The position numbers were made by a program, and so were the translations under genes. Of a DNA stretch of 64,000 nt, positions 35,914-45,692 are shown piece by piece. Below the pieces are notes generated by a model that was given only the letters and a program-made list of their open reading frames with translations, was not told the origin of the DNA and made no database searches. The stretch is from Legionella drozanskii LLAP-1 (GTDB lineage Bacteria > Pseudomonadota > Gammaproteobacteria > Legionellales > Legionellaceae): the NCBI RefSeq assembly GCF_001467585.1, contig NZ_LNXY01000020.1, forward strand, positions 850,904-914,903, written 5' to 3'. The first letter of the stretch is position 1. Every line of letters starts with the position of its first letter.

Positions 35914-37728
35914 TCACTCCACAGTCACCGATTTCGCCAGATTCCTTGGTTGATCAACATCCGTTCCTTTTGCGACAGCGACATGATAAGCCAATAATTG
36001 TAAGGGAATTGTATAAATAATTGGTGCTACCCATTGACCGCAGGTAGGAACATGGATGAGCTTTGCACCATTAGGTTGCCAGGCTTGTGAATCATCAACA
36101 AAAACGATTAATTGCCCCTCTCGAGCACTCACTTCATGTAAATTTGATTTTAATTTGTCGAGGAGTTCGTCATTGGGTGCTATCGCAATAACAGGCATTT
36201 TCTTATCAACCAAAGCAAGTGGTCCATGTTTCAGTTCACCAGCAGGATAGGCTTCCGCATGAATATAAGAAATTTCTTTTAATTTTAATGCACCCTCTAG
36301 CGCGACAGGATATTGTACACCTCGACCTAAAAAGAGCGCATGCTCTTTGTGCACAAAAGTAGCAGCCAAAGACTTTATTTCATCGCTCATTTTTAATACC
36401 CGTTCGCAACAGGCAGGTAATTCTTGTAGCTGGGTTAAGACTTTGGTCGCACGCTCATCTTTACACAAAGCAGCGGACAGCATCAGAAAAGCGGCGAGCT
36501 GGGTAGTAAATGCCTTTGTTGAAGCGACGCCAATTTCAACCCCTGCTCGAGTCAAAAACACGCAATCGGCTTCACGGACTAAAGTGCTGGTTGCTACATT
36601 ACAAATGGCTAAAGTAGCCAAATAATTGGTTTCTTTTGCTTTACGCAGAGCAGCCAGGGTATCGGCTGTTTCACCGGATTGCGACACGGTAATAAAAAGC
36701 GTTTTATCGCAAACAACCACATCCCGATAGCGGTATTCACTGGCGATTTCCACAGAAGTAGGCAAGCCAGCTAGGGATTCAAGCCAGTAACGAGCAACTA
36801 AACCGGCATGATAACTCGTCCCACAGGCGACAATGTGAATTTGTTTAACTTGATTAAAGACTGAGGAAGCTCGCTCACCAAAACTAGCGCGTAGCACCTC
36901 TTGACTTGAAATTCTTCCTTCCAAAGTGTCCGCCAGTACCTTGCTTTGCTCATAGATTTCTTTCAGCATGTAGTGACGATAGGGACCTTTAGTTATCGCA
37001 TGGCTATCGCCATCCAGTGGATAAACTTTACGCTCTCTTCTTTGCTTTGCTGCGTCAAATAATTGAACCTCGCCATTAATGAGACGTACGCTATCTCCTT
37101 CTTCAAGATATAACACCGCTTGCGCAAACGATCGCAAAGCAAGCGCATCAGAAGCAATAAAGAGCTCATCAATCCCCAAACCAACCACTAAAGGACTACC
37201 CTTTCGTATCGCGACAATTTCTTGAGGCCGTTGCTGATGAATTACCCCTAAAGCGAAAGCACCATGCATTTCTTGAGCAGCGTCTTGCACGGCAAGCAAT
37301 AAATCTTCGTGTTGTTGATAATAATAATGGATTAGGTGTGCAGCAACTTCGCTATCCGTTTCAGAAGTAAATTCGTAACCCGCTTGCTGTAATTTCAGGC
37401 GTAAACTGTCGTGGTTTTCAATAATGCCATTATGCACAAGAGCAATCTCATTGCGCGACATATGAGGATGCGCATTTTGCTCGCAGGGTTTTCCATGCGT
37501 TGCCCAACGGGTGTGGGCAATACCAACTGTACCTGATATAGCAGTTTCTTGTATGGCATCAGCTAAAGCTTGCACCTTGCCTTGTATTCTCACTCGCTTT
37601 AAATGGCCTGCTGCATCAATCACTGCAATACCGGCAGAGTCATAACCGCGATACTCTAGACGTTTTAATCCATCTATTAAGATTTTAGAAATATCACGCT
37701 GTGATACTGCTCCTATGATCCCACACAT
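35914..37728 (-). CDS. glmS: Glutamine--fructose-6-phosphate aminotransferase
   Basis: Makes glucosamine-6-phosphate for peptidoglycan and LPS; 604 residues (E. coli 609). The N-terminal glutaminase domain begins with the catalytic Cys in MCGIIGAV and has TRWATHGKP and NGIIENH. Two SIS domains follow (VACGTSYHAG, TVSQSGETADTLAALR, LGRGVQYPVALEGALKLKE), ending DQPRNLAKSVTVE, the usual C-terminus. Single gene with about 110 bases to smpB. No glmS ribozyme seen. Confidence 0.97.
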   Translation of the reverse strand: MCGIIGAVSQRDISKILIDGLKRLEYRGYDSAGIAVIDAAGHLKRVRIQGKVQALADAIQETAISGTVGIAHTRWATHGKPCEQNAHPHMSRNEIALVHNGIIENHDSLRLKLQQAGYEFTSETDSEVAAHLIHYYYQQHEDLLLAVQDAAQEMHGAFALGVIHQQRPQEIVAIRKGSPLVVGLGIDELFIASDALALRSFAQAVLYLEEGDSVRLINGEVQLFDAAKQRRERKVYPLDGDSHAITKGPYRHYMLKEIYEQSKVLADTLEGRISSQEVLRASFGERASSVFNQVKQIHIVACGTSYHAGLVARYWLESLAGLPTSVEIASEYRYRDVVVCDKTLFITVSQSGETADTLAALRKAKETNYLATLAICNVATSTLVREADCVFLTRAGVEIGVASTKAFTTQLAAFLMLSAALCKDERATKVLTQLQELPACCERVLKMSDEIKSLAATFVHKEHALFLGRGVQYPVALEGALKLKEISYIHAEAYPAGELKHGPLALVDKKMPVIAIAPNDELLDKLKSNLHEVSAREGQLIVFVDDSQAWQPNGAKLIHVPTCGQWVAPIIYTIPLQLLAYHVAVAKGTDVDQPRNLAKSVTVE

Positions 37729-37845
37729 AATTACTCCTTTATACCACCTAATATTCTTAGTTTAGGATTAGATGATAGGTTCGTAAAATTGGCGAATTAT
37801 GCCACAACCAAAACCAACTGACATTAAGACCTGCTATCTCACTCT

Positions 37846-38313
37846 CTAATTGTGCTTCTTCATTACGCGCGCGCGATCGCGTTGCCAATCTCTGTCCTTA
37901 ATGGTATCGCGTTTATCGTGTGTTTTTTTACCTTTTGCTAAAGCAATCTTTATTTTTACGCGGTTATTCTTCCAATAAAGAGACAAGGGAACTAAGGTAT
38001 AGCCCTGGCGTTCCACGCTCCCAATGAGTTGATTTAACTCTTTGCGATTGAGTAATAATTTGCGAGTTCGATTAGCCTCAGGAAAAAGATGAGCCGCCGC
38101 TGTCGGCAGGGGTTGGATTTGTGCGCCTAATAAAAAAGCTTCGCCATATTTTATAATGACGTGAGCATCCGATAAATTTATTTTGCCCGCACGCAAACTT
38201 TTTATTTCCCAACCTTGGAGAACTAAGCCGGCCTCATAGTCATTTTCAATGAAGTAGTCAAAATGTGCTTTTCTATTAAGCGCTATGCTTGTATTTTGTT
38301 TTTTGGTAGTCAT
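37846..38313 (-). CDS. smpB: SsrA-binding protein SmpB
   Basis: Small basic partner of tmRNA in ribosome rescue, 155 residues (E. coli 160). Shows ALNRKAHFDYFIENDYEAGLVLQGWEIKSLR, then YTLVPLSLYWKNNRVKIKIALAKGKKTHDKRDTIKDRDWQRD, the conserved C-terminal tail. I looked for ssrA in the flanks and found none within the window. Confidence 0.97.
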   Translation of the reverse strand: MTTKKQNTSIALNRKAHFDYFIENDYEAGLVLQGWEIKSLRAGKINLSDAHVIIKYGEAFLLGAQIQPLPTAAAHLFPEANRTRKLLLNRKELNQLIGSVERQGYTLVPLSLYWKNNRVKIKIALAKGKKTHDKRDTIKDRDWQRDRARVMKKHN

Positions 38314-38606
38314 AAGACACCCGAATTAATTTATTAAACCAAAAGTGAATATACCCATCCTACGATTTGATTTTTGTGCCTGAGAAATTTTTAAAAGCGA
38401 TAGCAAAAACAGTATCTTCAGGTAGGATGGTTTGATTATACATAGTCCCAAGCGAGTGCGAAATGCTAGCGTTGAACAACGCTTGGATTCGGTGAATAAT
38501 TCTTGAAAAATTATCCAGCGAACATGATTCACCGGTTTTGGCCTCACACGAAAGTTAAAAAGCGAGCAATTACATGCAGGTTATTGCATGCACCGAGCTC
38601 ATTGCT
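38314..38606. other. Intergenic region upstream of smpB
   Basis: 293 bases without a convincing gene. It contains imperfect inverted repeats, including CATCCTACGATTTG against CAGGTAGGATGG, and GAGCAAT/ATTGCTC arms near 38565-38605. A short open frame (38326-38547) looks random. Confidence 0.4.
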
Positions 38607-39293
38607 CTAGCGTAGAGTTACATTACAAGTTTCTTGTACGGCAATTAAAGATTTACTTCTTTCATACCCAAACTGCCCCCAAAAGGTGACTCGACTTATT
38701 CTAGGTATATTAAGTGCTCTATAAAGCTCAGAATCCTGATCGCTTGAAGCATCAATAATATTCTGGCAGAACTCTGTATCGCTGGAAGTTTTCTCTAAGT
38801 TTTCAATAGCAGAAATAATCGCATCCAGTTTTGCGCTACATCCTATCCAATAGGGATTCCAACTGTTTTTACCTAGAGCTAGCCTATCCATTACGGCAAT
38901 TAGCTTCTCACCAACTTCACCTTGTACAACTAATCTATCTATTATTTGATAAAACCTAGGAACTTCAGTTCCTTCTGGAGATGATTTTGCATAGATTCGG
39001 GCGATTATGTTGACTGGAATTTGATACAAAGCTCGATACTCTTCTACTTTATTAGGGTCGGCTCCCTCCACAAACCCAATAATTGCAGCATATTGAAGTT
39101 TTGAATTACCGCCATATAATTCAAATAAAGCTCGTAGCTCTTTATATTCCTTGTCTTTAGCTAAGGTGATAGCTATGAAATGGATATAATTTCCAGAACC
39201 CTTTCTTATCTCTACTTCAATCTGTTTTTTCTGCTTTGCCTCTTCATATTCAGTATAAACTTGCTTAAGATCTCTACTCTGTTTATCTAACAT
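38607..39293 (-). CDS. Hypothetical protein with ankyrin-like helical character
   Basis: Soluble protein of 228 residues. The N-terminal 30 are very charged (LKQVYTEYEEAKQKKQIEVEIRKG). The middle reads LAKDKEYKELRALFELYGGNSKLQYAAIIGFVEGADPNKVEEYRALY, reminiscent of ankyrin or alpha-helical repeats but without the full TPLH consensus. The remainder is helical with a few cysteines. No family recognised. An orphan with this look next to housekeeping genes is common in Legionella accessory islets. Effector status is unsupported. Confidence 0.65.
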   Translation of the reverse strand: MLDKQSRDLKQVYTEYEEAKQKKQIEVEIRKGSGNYIHFIAITLAKDKEYKELRALFELYGGNSKLQYAAIIGFVEGADPNKVEEYRALYQIPVNIIARIYAKSSPEGTEVPRFYQIIDRLVVQGEVGEKLIAVMDRLALGKNSWNPYWIGCSAKLDAIISAIENLEKTSSDTEFCQNIIDASSDQDSELYRALNIPRISRVTFWGQFGYERSKSLIAVQETCNVTLR

Positions 39294-39503
39294 TTAATCA
39301 ACCTTTGAAAGATTAGCTAACTCTCTGTCAATATCAAAACCATAAGTTTTATTATTAAACAAACGCGAAACTATAAAAGATCAAACTTGCTAATGCAACT
39401 AAATATATCCTGAAAACAATCGATGGTGCATCCAGTAATTATCCATTAGGCAAACCCTCTATTTTGCACTAGGATATTCCTATTGAATTTTAAGGAGAGA
39501 CTC

Positions 39504-39971
39504 ATGAAAGTTGGCGATAAATTACCCCCACAAACATTTAGCGCAACTAGCGATTTGCAATCCTGTCTAAGTGCTTATAAAGGTAAGTGGTTAATTTTAT
39601 ATTTCTATCCTAAAGACGCAACGCCAGGCTGCACTACCGAAGGTCAAGAATTTCGTGAAGCCTATGCAAAGTTCAAAATGCTTAATGCCGAAATATTCGG
39701 TGTTTCTCGTGACAGTTTAAAATCACATGAAAACTTTAAGTGTACACAACAATTTCCTTTTGAATTAATCAGTGATAAAGAGGAAATTTTGTGTCAACTT
39801 TTTGATGTCATTCAAATGAAATCCATGTACGGAAAACAAGTAAGAGGGATTGAACGAAGTACTTTCCTTATTGATCCACAAGGTGTTTTGCGATACGAGT
39901 GGCGAAAGGTAAGCGTTAAAGGTCATGTTGATGAAGTGATGAAAACTCTAGAAAATTTACAAATATCTTAA
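39504..39971 (+). CDS. bcp: Thiol peroxidase Bcp (peroxiredoxin Q)
   Basis: Cytosolic peroxiredoxin of 155 residues reducing hydroperoxides. The peroxidatic cysteine is in YFYPKDATPGCTTEGQEF near residue 43; the usual resolving Cys five residues later is not present, as in some family members. FGVSRDSLKSHENFKC and GIERSTFLIDPQG follow. The ATG at 39504 has AAGGAGA seven bases upstream; an earlier in-frame start would add seven residues. Confidence 0.94.
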   Translation: MKVGDKLPPQTFSATSDLQSCLSAYKGKWLILYFYPKDATPGCTTEGQEFREAYAKFKMLNAEIFGVSRDSLKSHENFKCTQQFPFELISDKEEILCQLFDVIQMKSMYGKQVRGIERSTFLIDPQGVLRYEWRKVSVKGHVDEVMKTLENLQIS

Positions 39972-40102
39972 AGAAAAAGAGGAGTGAACGCTTTTATTTA
40001 ACCCATTATTTTTATTCAATTTATTAGAATATTTGGCAGGATTAATGCTTGACTGAGTAGGCAAGCGTCATCACAATAAATAATTTAGCTTAAAGGTGAA
40101 GC

Positions 40103-41506
40103 ATGAATAATGAAAAAAGAGAGGCTAAACTTTTTGTACTCGATACCAATATTTTAATGCATGACCCCACGGCTATCTATCGCTTTGAAGAGCATGATAT
40201 CTACTTGCCCATGGTCGTATTAGAAGAATTGGACACTCACAAAACGGGTATCTCTGAAGTAGCACGCAACGTGAGGCAAACCAACCGTATGTTGGTTGAA
40301 CTCATGAGCAATGCCAGCCATAAAGAAATTGTGGCTGGTCTCACCATCCCTAGTTTTGCATCCTCGGACAAAGAAAGAAGTAGTGGTCGATTGTTTTTTC
40401 AAACGGATGAATTTGAACAGCTTCGACCCACTTCACTGCCGGGCCACAAAGCAGATAATACGATTCTTGCCACTGCTTTAGGATTACAAAAGCAACATCC
40501 TGAGCGACAAGTTGTTATTATTTCTAAAGACATTAATTTACGCATTAAAGCAGGAATTCTCGGTATTCCTGCAGAAGATTACTATAATGATAAAGTGTTA
40601 GATGATGTAAATCTTTTACACAGCGGTTTACATATTCTCGAAGATGATTTCTGGGATAACCATGGTAAAGACATGGAAGCTTGGAAGGAGGATGGGAAAA
40701 CGTTTTATCGTATCAGTGGCCCACTAACGAATCAGTGGAATTACAATGATTGTATCAGTACCAATGACAGCCAATTTCAAGCCATTGTAAAAGAAATTCA
40801 TGAAGGGACTGTCGTCGTCCAACTCGCTCGTGACTTTAGTCATCCTAAGCATTCAGTATGGGGTATCAATGCGCGTAACCGCGAACAAAATTTTGCCTTA
40901 AACCTTCTTCTTGACCCAGATATTGATTTCGTCACTCTTCAAGGTTCAGCAGGAACAGGAAAAACATTATTAACTATCGCCGCAGGTTTAACGCAAGTTT
41001 TAGATCAAAACCGTTATAGTGAAATTATAATGACAAGGGTCACTATTCCTGTCGGCGAAGATATTGGTTTTCTACCCGGTACTGAAGAAGAAAAAATGAC
41101 TCCGTGGATGGGCGCCTTAATGGATAATTTAGAAGTACTGCACGGTTCGCAAGAAGGAGGCAGTTTTGGACGCGGTGCAACGCAGGATCTGCTGCAAAAT
41201 AAAATCAAAATTCGCTCTCTCAATTTCATGCGCGGTCGAACTTTTCTAAACCGCTTTATTATTATTGATGAGGCCCAAAATTTAACTTCAAAACAAATCA
41301 AAACGCTGGTGACTCGTGCCGGACCTGGATCTAAAATTATTTGCCTTGGCGATATCAAACAAATCGATACGCCTTATTTAACAGAAACCACTTCTGGTCT
41401 GACTTTTGCCGTAGATCGGTTCAAACATTGGCAGCATAGCGCCCACATGACTTTAACACGAGGCGAACGCTCAAGGCTTGCATTCTATGCAGCAGAGCAT
41501 TTATAG
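40103..41506 (+). CDS. PhoH-like PIN-domain ATPase (YlaK/PhoH2 type)
   Basis: Two-domain protein of 467 residues. A PIN RNase domain occupies residues 1-180 (LFVLDTNILMHDP, with further acidic residues in GHKADNTILATALGL and ISKDINLRIKA). A PhoH helicase-like ATPase spans 230-460 (LQGSAGTGKTLLTIAAGL Walker A, FIIIDEAQNLT Walker B). PhoH2 proteins of this design unwind and cut RNA. Common in gammaproteobacteria. It directly precedes guaC but has its own upstream region. Confidence 0.92.
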   Translation: MNNEKREAKLFVLDTNILMHDPTAIYRFEEHDIYLPMVVLEELDTHKTGISEVARNVRQTNRMLVELMSNASHKEIVAGLTIPSFASSDKERSSGRLFFQTDEFEQLRPTSLPGHKADNTILATALGLQKQHPERQVVIISKDINLRIKAGILGIPAEDYYNDKVLDDVNLLHSGLHILEDDFWDNHGKDMEAWKEDGKTFYRISGPLTNQWNYNDCISTNDSQFQAIVKEIHEGTVVVQLARDFSHPKHSVWGINARNREQNFALNLLLDPDIDFVTLQGSAGTGKTLLTIAAGLTQVLDQNRYSEIIMTRVTIPVGEDIGFLPGTEEEKMTPWMGALMDNLEVLHGSQEGGSFGRGATQDLLQNKIKIRSLNFMRGRTFLNRFIIIDEAQNLTSKQIKTLVTRAGPGSKIICLGDIKQIDTPYLTETTSGLTFAVDRFKHWQHSAHMTLTRGERSRLAFYAAEHL

Positions 41507-41513
41507 GGGGAGA

Positions 41514-41541
41514 TTGAGTTAAAATTACTTGGGTATATAAT
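41514..41541 (+). promoter_or_regulatory. Promoter for guaC
   Basis: -35 TTGAGT (41514-41519) and perfect -10 TATAAT (41536-41541) with a 16-base spacer, ahead of a GAGAGGA ribosome site at 41566-41572. Confidence 0.55.
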
Positions 41542-41578
41542 ACCTGCCCAATAACTGTGCTTTTAGAGAGGATACCTC

Positions 41579-42592
41579 ATGAACAATCAAGCCATCACTT
41601 TCGATGATGTTTTGTTAGTTCCTGCTTATAATCATCATGAGTCTAGACGAGTCGTTGATATCGGTATGTCCGACAGACTAGGCAAGCTTAACGTTCAATT
41701 ACCAGTGATTAGTTCTAATATGGATACCATCACTGAAAGTAAAATGGCCAATTTCATGCACAGTAAAGGTGGTATTGGCGCTTTACACCGTTTTTTAAGC
41801 ATTGAAGATAATATTGTGGAGTTTAAGCGTTGTGTAGGACCAGTCTTTGTTTCAGTTGGCTGTACTGATTTGGAATTACAACGTGCAGAAGCTTTGCGTG
41901 ATGCCGGAGCAGATTATTTTTGCGTGGACGTTGCTCATGCGCATGCGAAATACGTCGGAAAGACCTTAAAAAATCTAAGAAAACTGCTTGGAAGTCGCTG
42001 TATTATGGCAGGAAACGTTGCAACCTACGCGGGTGCTGATTATCTTGCTTCCTGCGGCGCTGATATTATTAAAGCAGGTATAGGCGGTGGTTCAGTGTGC
42101 AGCACTCGTATCAAAACCGGTTTTGGCATTCCTATGCTTACTTGTATTCAAGACTGCGCTCGCACCGATCGCTCAATTGTAGCTGATGGCGGTATTCGCA
42201 CCTCCGGTGATATTGTTAAAGCACTGGCATTTGGTGCGGATTTTGTCATGATTGGTGGAATGCTGGCAGGCACGGAACCGACGCCGGGAGAAGTCATTAC
42301 TAAAGAAAATGGCAAACAAGTCAAGCGCTATCGTGGTATGGCATCCCGTGAAGCACAAGAAGACTTTTTAGGCCAAATGCAGGAATGGAAAACCGCTGAA
42401 GGAGTCGCGACGGAAGTTCCATATCGTGATACTCATGATGCAATTATTGCAGATATCATTGGCGGTTTGCGTTCAGGTTTAACCTATGCTGGTTCAGATA
42501 CCATAAGTGAGCTTCAACGCAAACTCAATTATGTTCTGGTTACCCAAGCCGGTAGGTTAGAAAGCTTGCCACATAAGCTGCTAGAAGGTTAA
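41579..42592 (+). CDS. guaC: GMP reductase
   Basis: Converts GMP to IMP with NADPH in purine salvage; 337 residues. Distinguished from IMP dehydrogenase by the lack of CBS domains. Motifs: [12 protein letters not shown] at the N-terminus, [10 protein letters not shown], catalytic loop [20 protein letters not shown] near residue 165, and [30 protein letters not shown] near 200. A terminator follows 17 bases after the stop. Confidence 0.95.
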   Translation: MNNQAITFDDVLLVPAYNHHESRRVVDIGMSDRLGKLNVQLPVISSNMDTITESKMANFMHSKGGIGALHRFLSIEDNIVEFKRCVGPVFVSVGCTDLELQRAEALRDAGADYFCVDVAHAHAKYVGKTLKNLRKLLGSRCIMAGNVATYAGADYLASCGADIIKAGIGGGSVCSTRIKTGFGIPMLTCIQDCARTDRSIVADGGIRTSGDIVKALAFGADFVMIGGMLAGTEPTPGEVITKENGKQVKRYRGMASREAQEDFLGQMQEWKTAEGVATEVPYRDTHDAIIADIIGGLRSGLTYAGSDTISELQRKLNYVLVTQAGRLESLPHKLLEG

Positions 42593-42609
42593 AACCACTT
42601 AAACAAAAA

Positions 42610-42635
42610 AGAAGGGCTACAAGGCCCTTCTTTTT
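42610..42635. terminator. Bidirectional rho-independent terminator
   Basis: Perfect stem GAAGGGC/GCCCTTC with loop TACAAG, followed by six T; six A precede the stem, so it works for guaC and for the convergent gene. Confidence 0.92.
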
Positions 42636-42652
42636 TAAGAATATTGGAGATA

Positions 42653-43504
42653 TTAGACCCCACCACCCAAAGACTGCCCAATTTCAGAAACTGCGGCGTC
42701 CTGACTCTCGTCACTTGCTCCCGTACCATTAACACTCTGAGCTGCAGCACTATAGTCATCAGTATTTGAAGCGGCCAGTTCCTCAGCCTCAAACGGCTCC
42801 ATTTCTACCTCTTGATCTTCCTCATCGCCTGGCTCTTCTAGTTCAGCTAATTCTTCATCTTCCCAGTCTGCTCCGTTAGGTTCGGGCGCTTCCTCTGCTA
42901 GGTCCACCACATCGTCTTCATTATCCTCTTGTTCTTCATCTTCCTCTTCTAGCTCTTCGTGCTGTCCTTGCTCTTCTTCTAATACTTGATCGTCGTCGAA
43001 TCCATCTGCTGCCGCAGCATCTGGCGTAGGATTATTTTGTACCGCTTGCGCAGCAACTCCCGGAGTAGCAGCTGCTTGAGCTGGCTGCGCTGGTTGAGCG
43101 GGCTGGGCCGGTTGAGCTGACTGCTGTTGCTTCTGAGCAGCATCATCAGGCTCATCGGTTTTAGGCTTGTTGCCCATTATCTTATCTTTAAGAGAACCAA
43201 GAGAATCCTTTATAAAACTACCAATACTACTCCTTAAATTAGACATGGCATCTTGCATGGCTTCAGAGGTTCTTAGCAGCATTCTCATATGGACTTTATA
43301 TAAGTCCTGATCATCATCCTCATCTTTTTTGGGTGAGGGTTTTGGTAGTGGTGTATTTTGTTGCGGTTTCTGATTGGGCTTAGGCTGCTGCCCCTTTTTA
43401 GCGGTAGTTGGCGGCGCCCCTTTCTTAGTGCTGTCTTGTTGTCCCCCGGTACCACCGCCTGTACCACCCCCAGTACCACCGGTACCGCCTGCTGTATCAA
43501 CCAT
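42653..43504 (-). CDS. Acidic, low-complexity, mostly disordered protein
   Basis: Protein of 283 residues with no recognised fold. Layout: a Gly/Thr repeat (GGTGGTGGGTGGGTGG) at residues 6-21, a Lys/Pro/Gln-rich basic region to about 60, one probable helical segment near 68-112 (YKVHMRMLLRTSEAMQDAMSNLRSSIGSFIKDSLGSLKD), an (AQP)n run near 128-141, then about 130 residues dominated by Glu and Asp (EEEQGQHEELEEEDEEQ). No signal peptide. The ribosome site AAGGTGA is good. Glu-rich blocks occur near the C-terminus of many Legionella Dot/Icm effectors, so secretion is possible but unproven. Confidence 0.75.
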   Translation of the reverse strand: MVDTAGGTGGTGGGTGGGTGGQQDSTKKGAPPTTAKKGQQPKPNQKPQQNTPLPKPSPKKDEDDDQDLYKVHMRMLLRTSEAMQDAMSNLRSSIGSFIKDSLGSLKDKIMGNKPKTDEPDDAAQKQQQSAQPAQPAQPAQPAQAAATPGVAAQAVQNNPTPDAAAADGFDDDQVLEEEQGQHEELEEEDEEQEDNEDDVVDLAEEAPEPNGADWEDEELAELEEPGDEEDQEVEMEPFEAEELAASNTDDYSAAAQSVNGTGASDESQDAAVSEIGQSLGGGV

Positions 43505-43777
43505 ATAATCACCTTTACTTCAAAATTCATTTAATCTATTAATTTAAACATAGCACATAAGACAGCGCGCTATTTTTTAGCTAAAATTAGTCTACTTATT
43601 ATTATAATCCATAGCGATTTCTAAATCCTAAGCCGAGTATTATTTTTTATTAATAGATGACCTCTTTTGCCAGCTTAGATCAAGGTATTTTTTAATCATA
43701 GCAAATTGAGAATACTGAAAATTATCGTTATGCTTTATTTACTGTTTTTTTGCAAAATTTTTAATCAAAGGGAATTT

Positions 43778-44587
43778 ATGAATATCGATGCCTTCCGCTG
43801 CATGCGTCAAGGGAAACAACTGTTTACCTTAAATCAACAAGACTCTTTTCTTTTAGCGCCAATCGAACAGAGGAATAGTAAAACTCATCGTGCTTTATTG
43901 TTACTGCATGGTTTTTCATCTTCACCGGCGGTTTTTCGCCTTTTACTTCCTTCGCTTACTCTTTACTATGATGCTGTCGTCTGCCCTGCGTTAATAGGCC
44001 ATGCAGAAAATCTTGATTCATTTGCGAATACCAAAGCCGAGGATTGGATTTCACAAACTGAACAAACCTGTGAATTTTTAACCAAGCAATTCACTCAAGT
44101 TGACGTGATGGGGCTTTCATTGGGCGGTATATTAGCCTGTCATTTGAGTACACGATTCAATTTACATCATCTTTATTTATTAGCGCCCGCACTCGATTTA
44201 CGCTTAGGATTGAACCATTGGCTTAAAATAGCCAAAGCATTAAATTGGCTAGGTTTCAGAAAAATACGCTCAGCCGCAGGCAATTTATACAGTTCTGAAA
44301 ACTGCGAAATTGCTTATCGGCAATTACCAATTACAACCATCATTGAAATATTGACCTTAATCCAGCAATTTCAATTCGAAATACCCACCTGTCCCACCGA
44401 TTTATTCTTGGGATGTCATGATGAGGTCATTTCTTCCTGGCGAGTTGCCGATCGCTTTGCAGATAAAGAGAATATTAATATTCACTGGCTTCCAAACTCA
44501 GCCCATGTACTACCTCTAGACGGAGATCAAAGTTCTATTCTTGCTTGCATCAAACAGAATTTAGCAAGCAAGAAAGCTGAAGCATGA
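43778..44587 (+). CDS. Alpha/beta hydrolase (carboxylesterase/lipase-like)
   Basis: Protein of 269 residues with the hydrolase fold: LLLLHGFSSSPAVFR oxyanion loop near residue 41, nucleophile elbow GLSLGG near 112, a probable acid Asp in FLGCHDEVIS near 212, and the catalytic His in LPNSAHVLPLD near 243. It resembles monoacylglycerol lipases and Est30-type carboxylesterases. I start it at the ATG at 43778 because the upstream 24 in-frame residues look like leader DNA; if those are real they would form a hydrophobic signal anchor (IIVMLYLLFFCKIF). AGGGA precedes the ATG. Confidence 0.85.
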   Translation: MNIDAFRCMRQGKQLFTLNQQDSFLLAPIEQRNSKTHRALLLLHGFSSSPAVFRLLLPSLTLYYDAVVCPALIGHAENLDSFANTKAEDWISQTEQTCEFLTKQFTQVDVMGLSLGGILACHLSTRFNLHHLYLLAPALDLRLGLNHWLKIAKALNWLGFRKIRSAAGNLYSSENCEIAYRQLPITTIIEILTLIQQFQFEIPTCPTDLFLGCHDEVISSWRVADRFADKENINIHWLPNSAHVLPLDGDQSSILACIKQNLASKKAEA

Positions 44588-44638
44588 GGGGGGTTCTCGA
44601 TAGGCTTTAAGCGAATGAATTCCCGTAACCACGATGCA

Positions 44639-45613
44639 TTACTTCGAAAGACCGGCAATTAAAGGTACCTCTCCTGGCGCGGAGCTTGGGCTATTGTAAC
44701 GCGTATAATCATGCAGCTCGGGGCGATTCCAGTCCCGCATATCAAGTACAGAGCCGGCATAAGCCATAAAATCAGCTGAGGTCTTGGGTACTTTATAAAA
44801 ATAGATATCGCTAGAATCTGTCGCTAAAGTATGTTGATGCTTTATTGCCATTATATCGGCTACAGAGCGATCATGTGTTTTCACAAATGCATTTTTTGCA
44901 CGAAGATAGCGACCATTAAAATGAGCCGAATCCCATAACTCAACATCGAGCTTATCCACGGTACCAGCTAATTGAACCAGAGACTTGCCTCTTTGACAAA
45001 TAGATAATAAAGGTGATTTCACCCAATACATGCATAATAAGGAATTATCAGCTAGATTAATTCGAGATAAACTAATGACACCGGATAACTGCACTTTAGT
45101 TTTGTTTATAATATCTAGCTGTAAATATTGAGTATTCACTCCACTAATCTGAATATTACCACCGCCACTTGCCTTCAGTTTACGCAAGACAATATAGCCT
45201 CCCAGCGTAGTGTCTCCCGAATTATCAATTGATAATTCAAGGAATCCTGAATGAATATTATTTCCTACAATGGTGCCCTCTCCCTCATAGGAAAAACCCT
45301 TTAAAACATTGGCATGAATTTCTGCCGTGACTTCACCAAAGTTAGGATGGCCTTTGGGCAATTTAATCAACAAATTATTCCCTTTAGGTTCAATAAGAAC
45401 ATTTCCTAAGTCTCGAGGATCGCCACGAAGAATGATTTCTTGATGTTTGTAACCGCTATGCAAACTGACATTAATTATTCCTTCAACCCGTACTTGGGTA
45501 AAGGGAGGGACGAAATGTTCCTGCGCTCTTCCTTTTAATGTTGGTGGGAGTACTTGTGGCTGATGAATGCAACTTGAAAGTAATAGGCTAAATATCAAGA
45601 AAAAATACCGCAT
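44639..45613 (-). CDS. Lipoprotein with GIN/DUF2807-type beta-helix domain
   Basis: Exported lipoprotein of 324 residues: signal MRYFFLIFSLLLSSC with lipobox LSSC, so lipid attachment at Cys15. The mature part starts FTQVRVEGIINVSLHSGYKHQEIILRGDP, the usual opening of DUF2807 putative auto-transporter adhesin head (GIN) domains. Many short beta strands follow with repeated GGNIQISG and VQLSG patterns consistent with a solenoid. Location is the outer or inner membrane, facing periplasm or surface. The role is unknown. It is not clearly in an operon. Confidence 0.82.
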   Translation of the reverse strand: MRYFFLIFSLLLSSCIHQPQVLPPTLKGRAQEHFVPPFTQVRVEGIINVSLHSGYKHQEIILRGDPRDLGNVLIEPKGNNLLIKLPKGHPNFGEVTAEIHANVLKGFSYEGEGTIVGNNIHSGFLELSIDNSGDTTLGGYIVLRKLKASGGGNIQISGVNTQYLQLDIINKTKVQLSGVISLSRINLADNSLLCMYWVKSPLLSICQRGKSLVQLAGTVDKLDVELWDSAHFNGRYLRAKNAFVKTHDRSVADIMAIKHQHTLATDSSDIYFYKVPKTSADFMAYAGSVLDMRDWNRPELHDYTRYNSPSSAPGEVPLIAGLSK

Positions 45614-45692
45614 CAACAGGATCCACGTTCTAGTTATCGAATTACCCTACATTAGATGAAGTTATCAAGATGCGCAAGATACAATTCCCATA

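Noticed and set aside
35743-37850. glmS ribozyme or GlmZ-type site
   Set aside because: The short 5' region of glmS has no recognizable ribozyme core; that class belongs to Firmicutes.
38314-38606. tmRNA (ssrA) near smpB
   Set aside because: No CCA-ended tRNA-like domain or ANDENYALAA-like tag frame could be found in this region.
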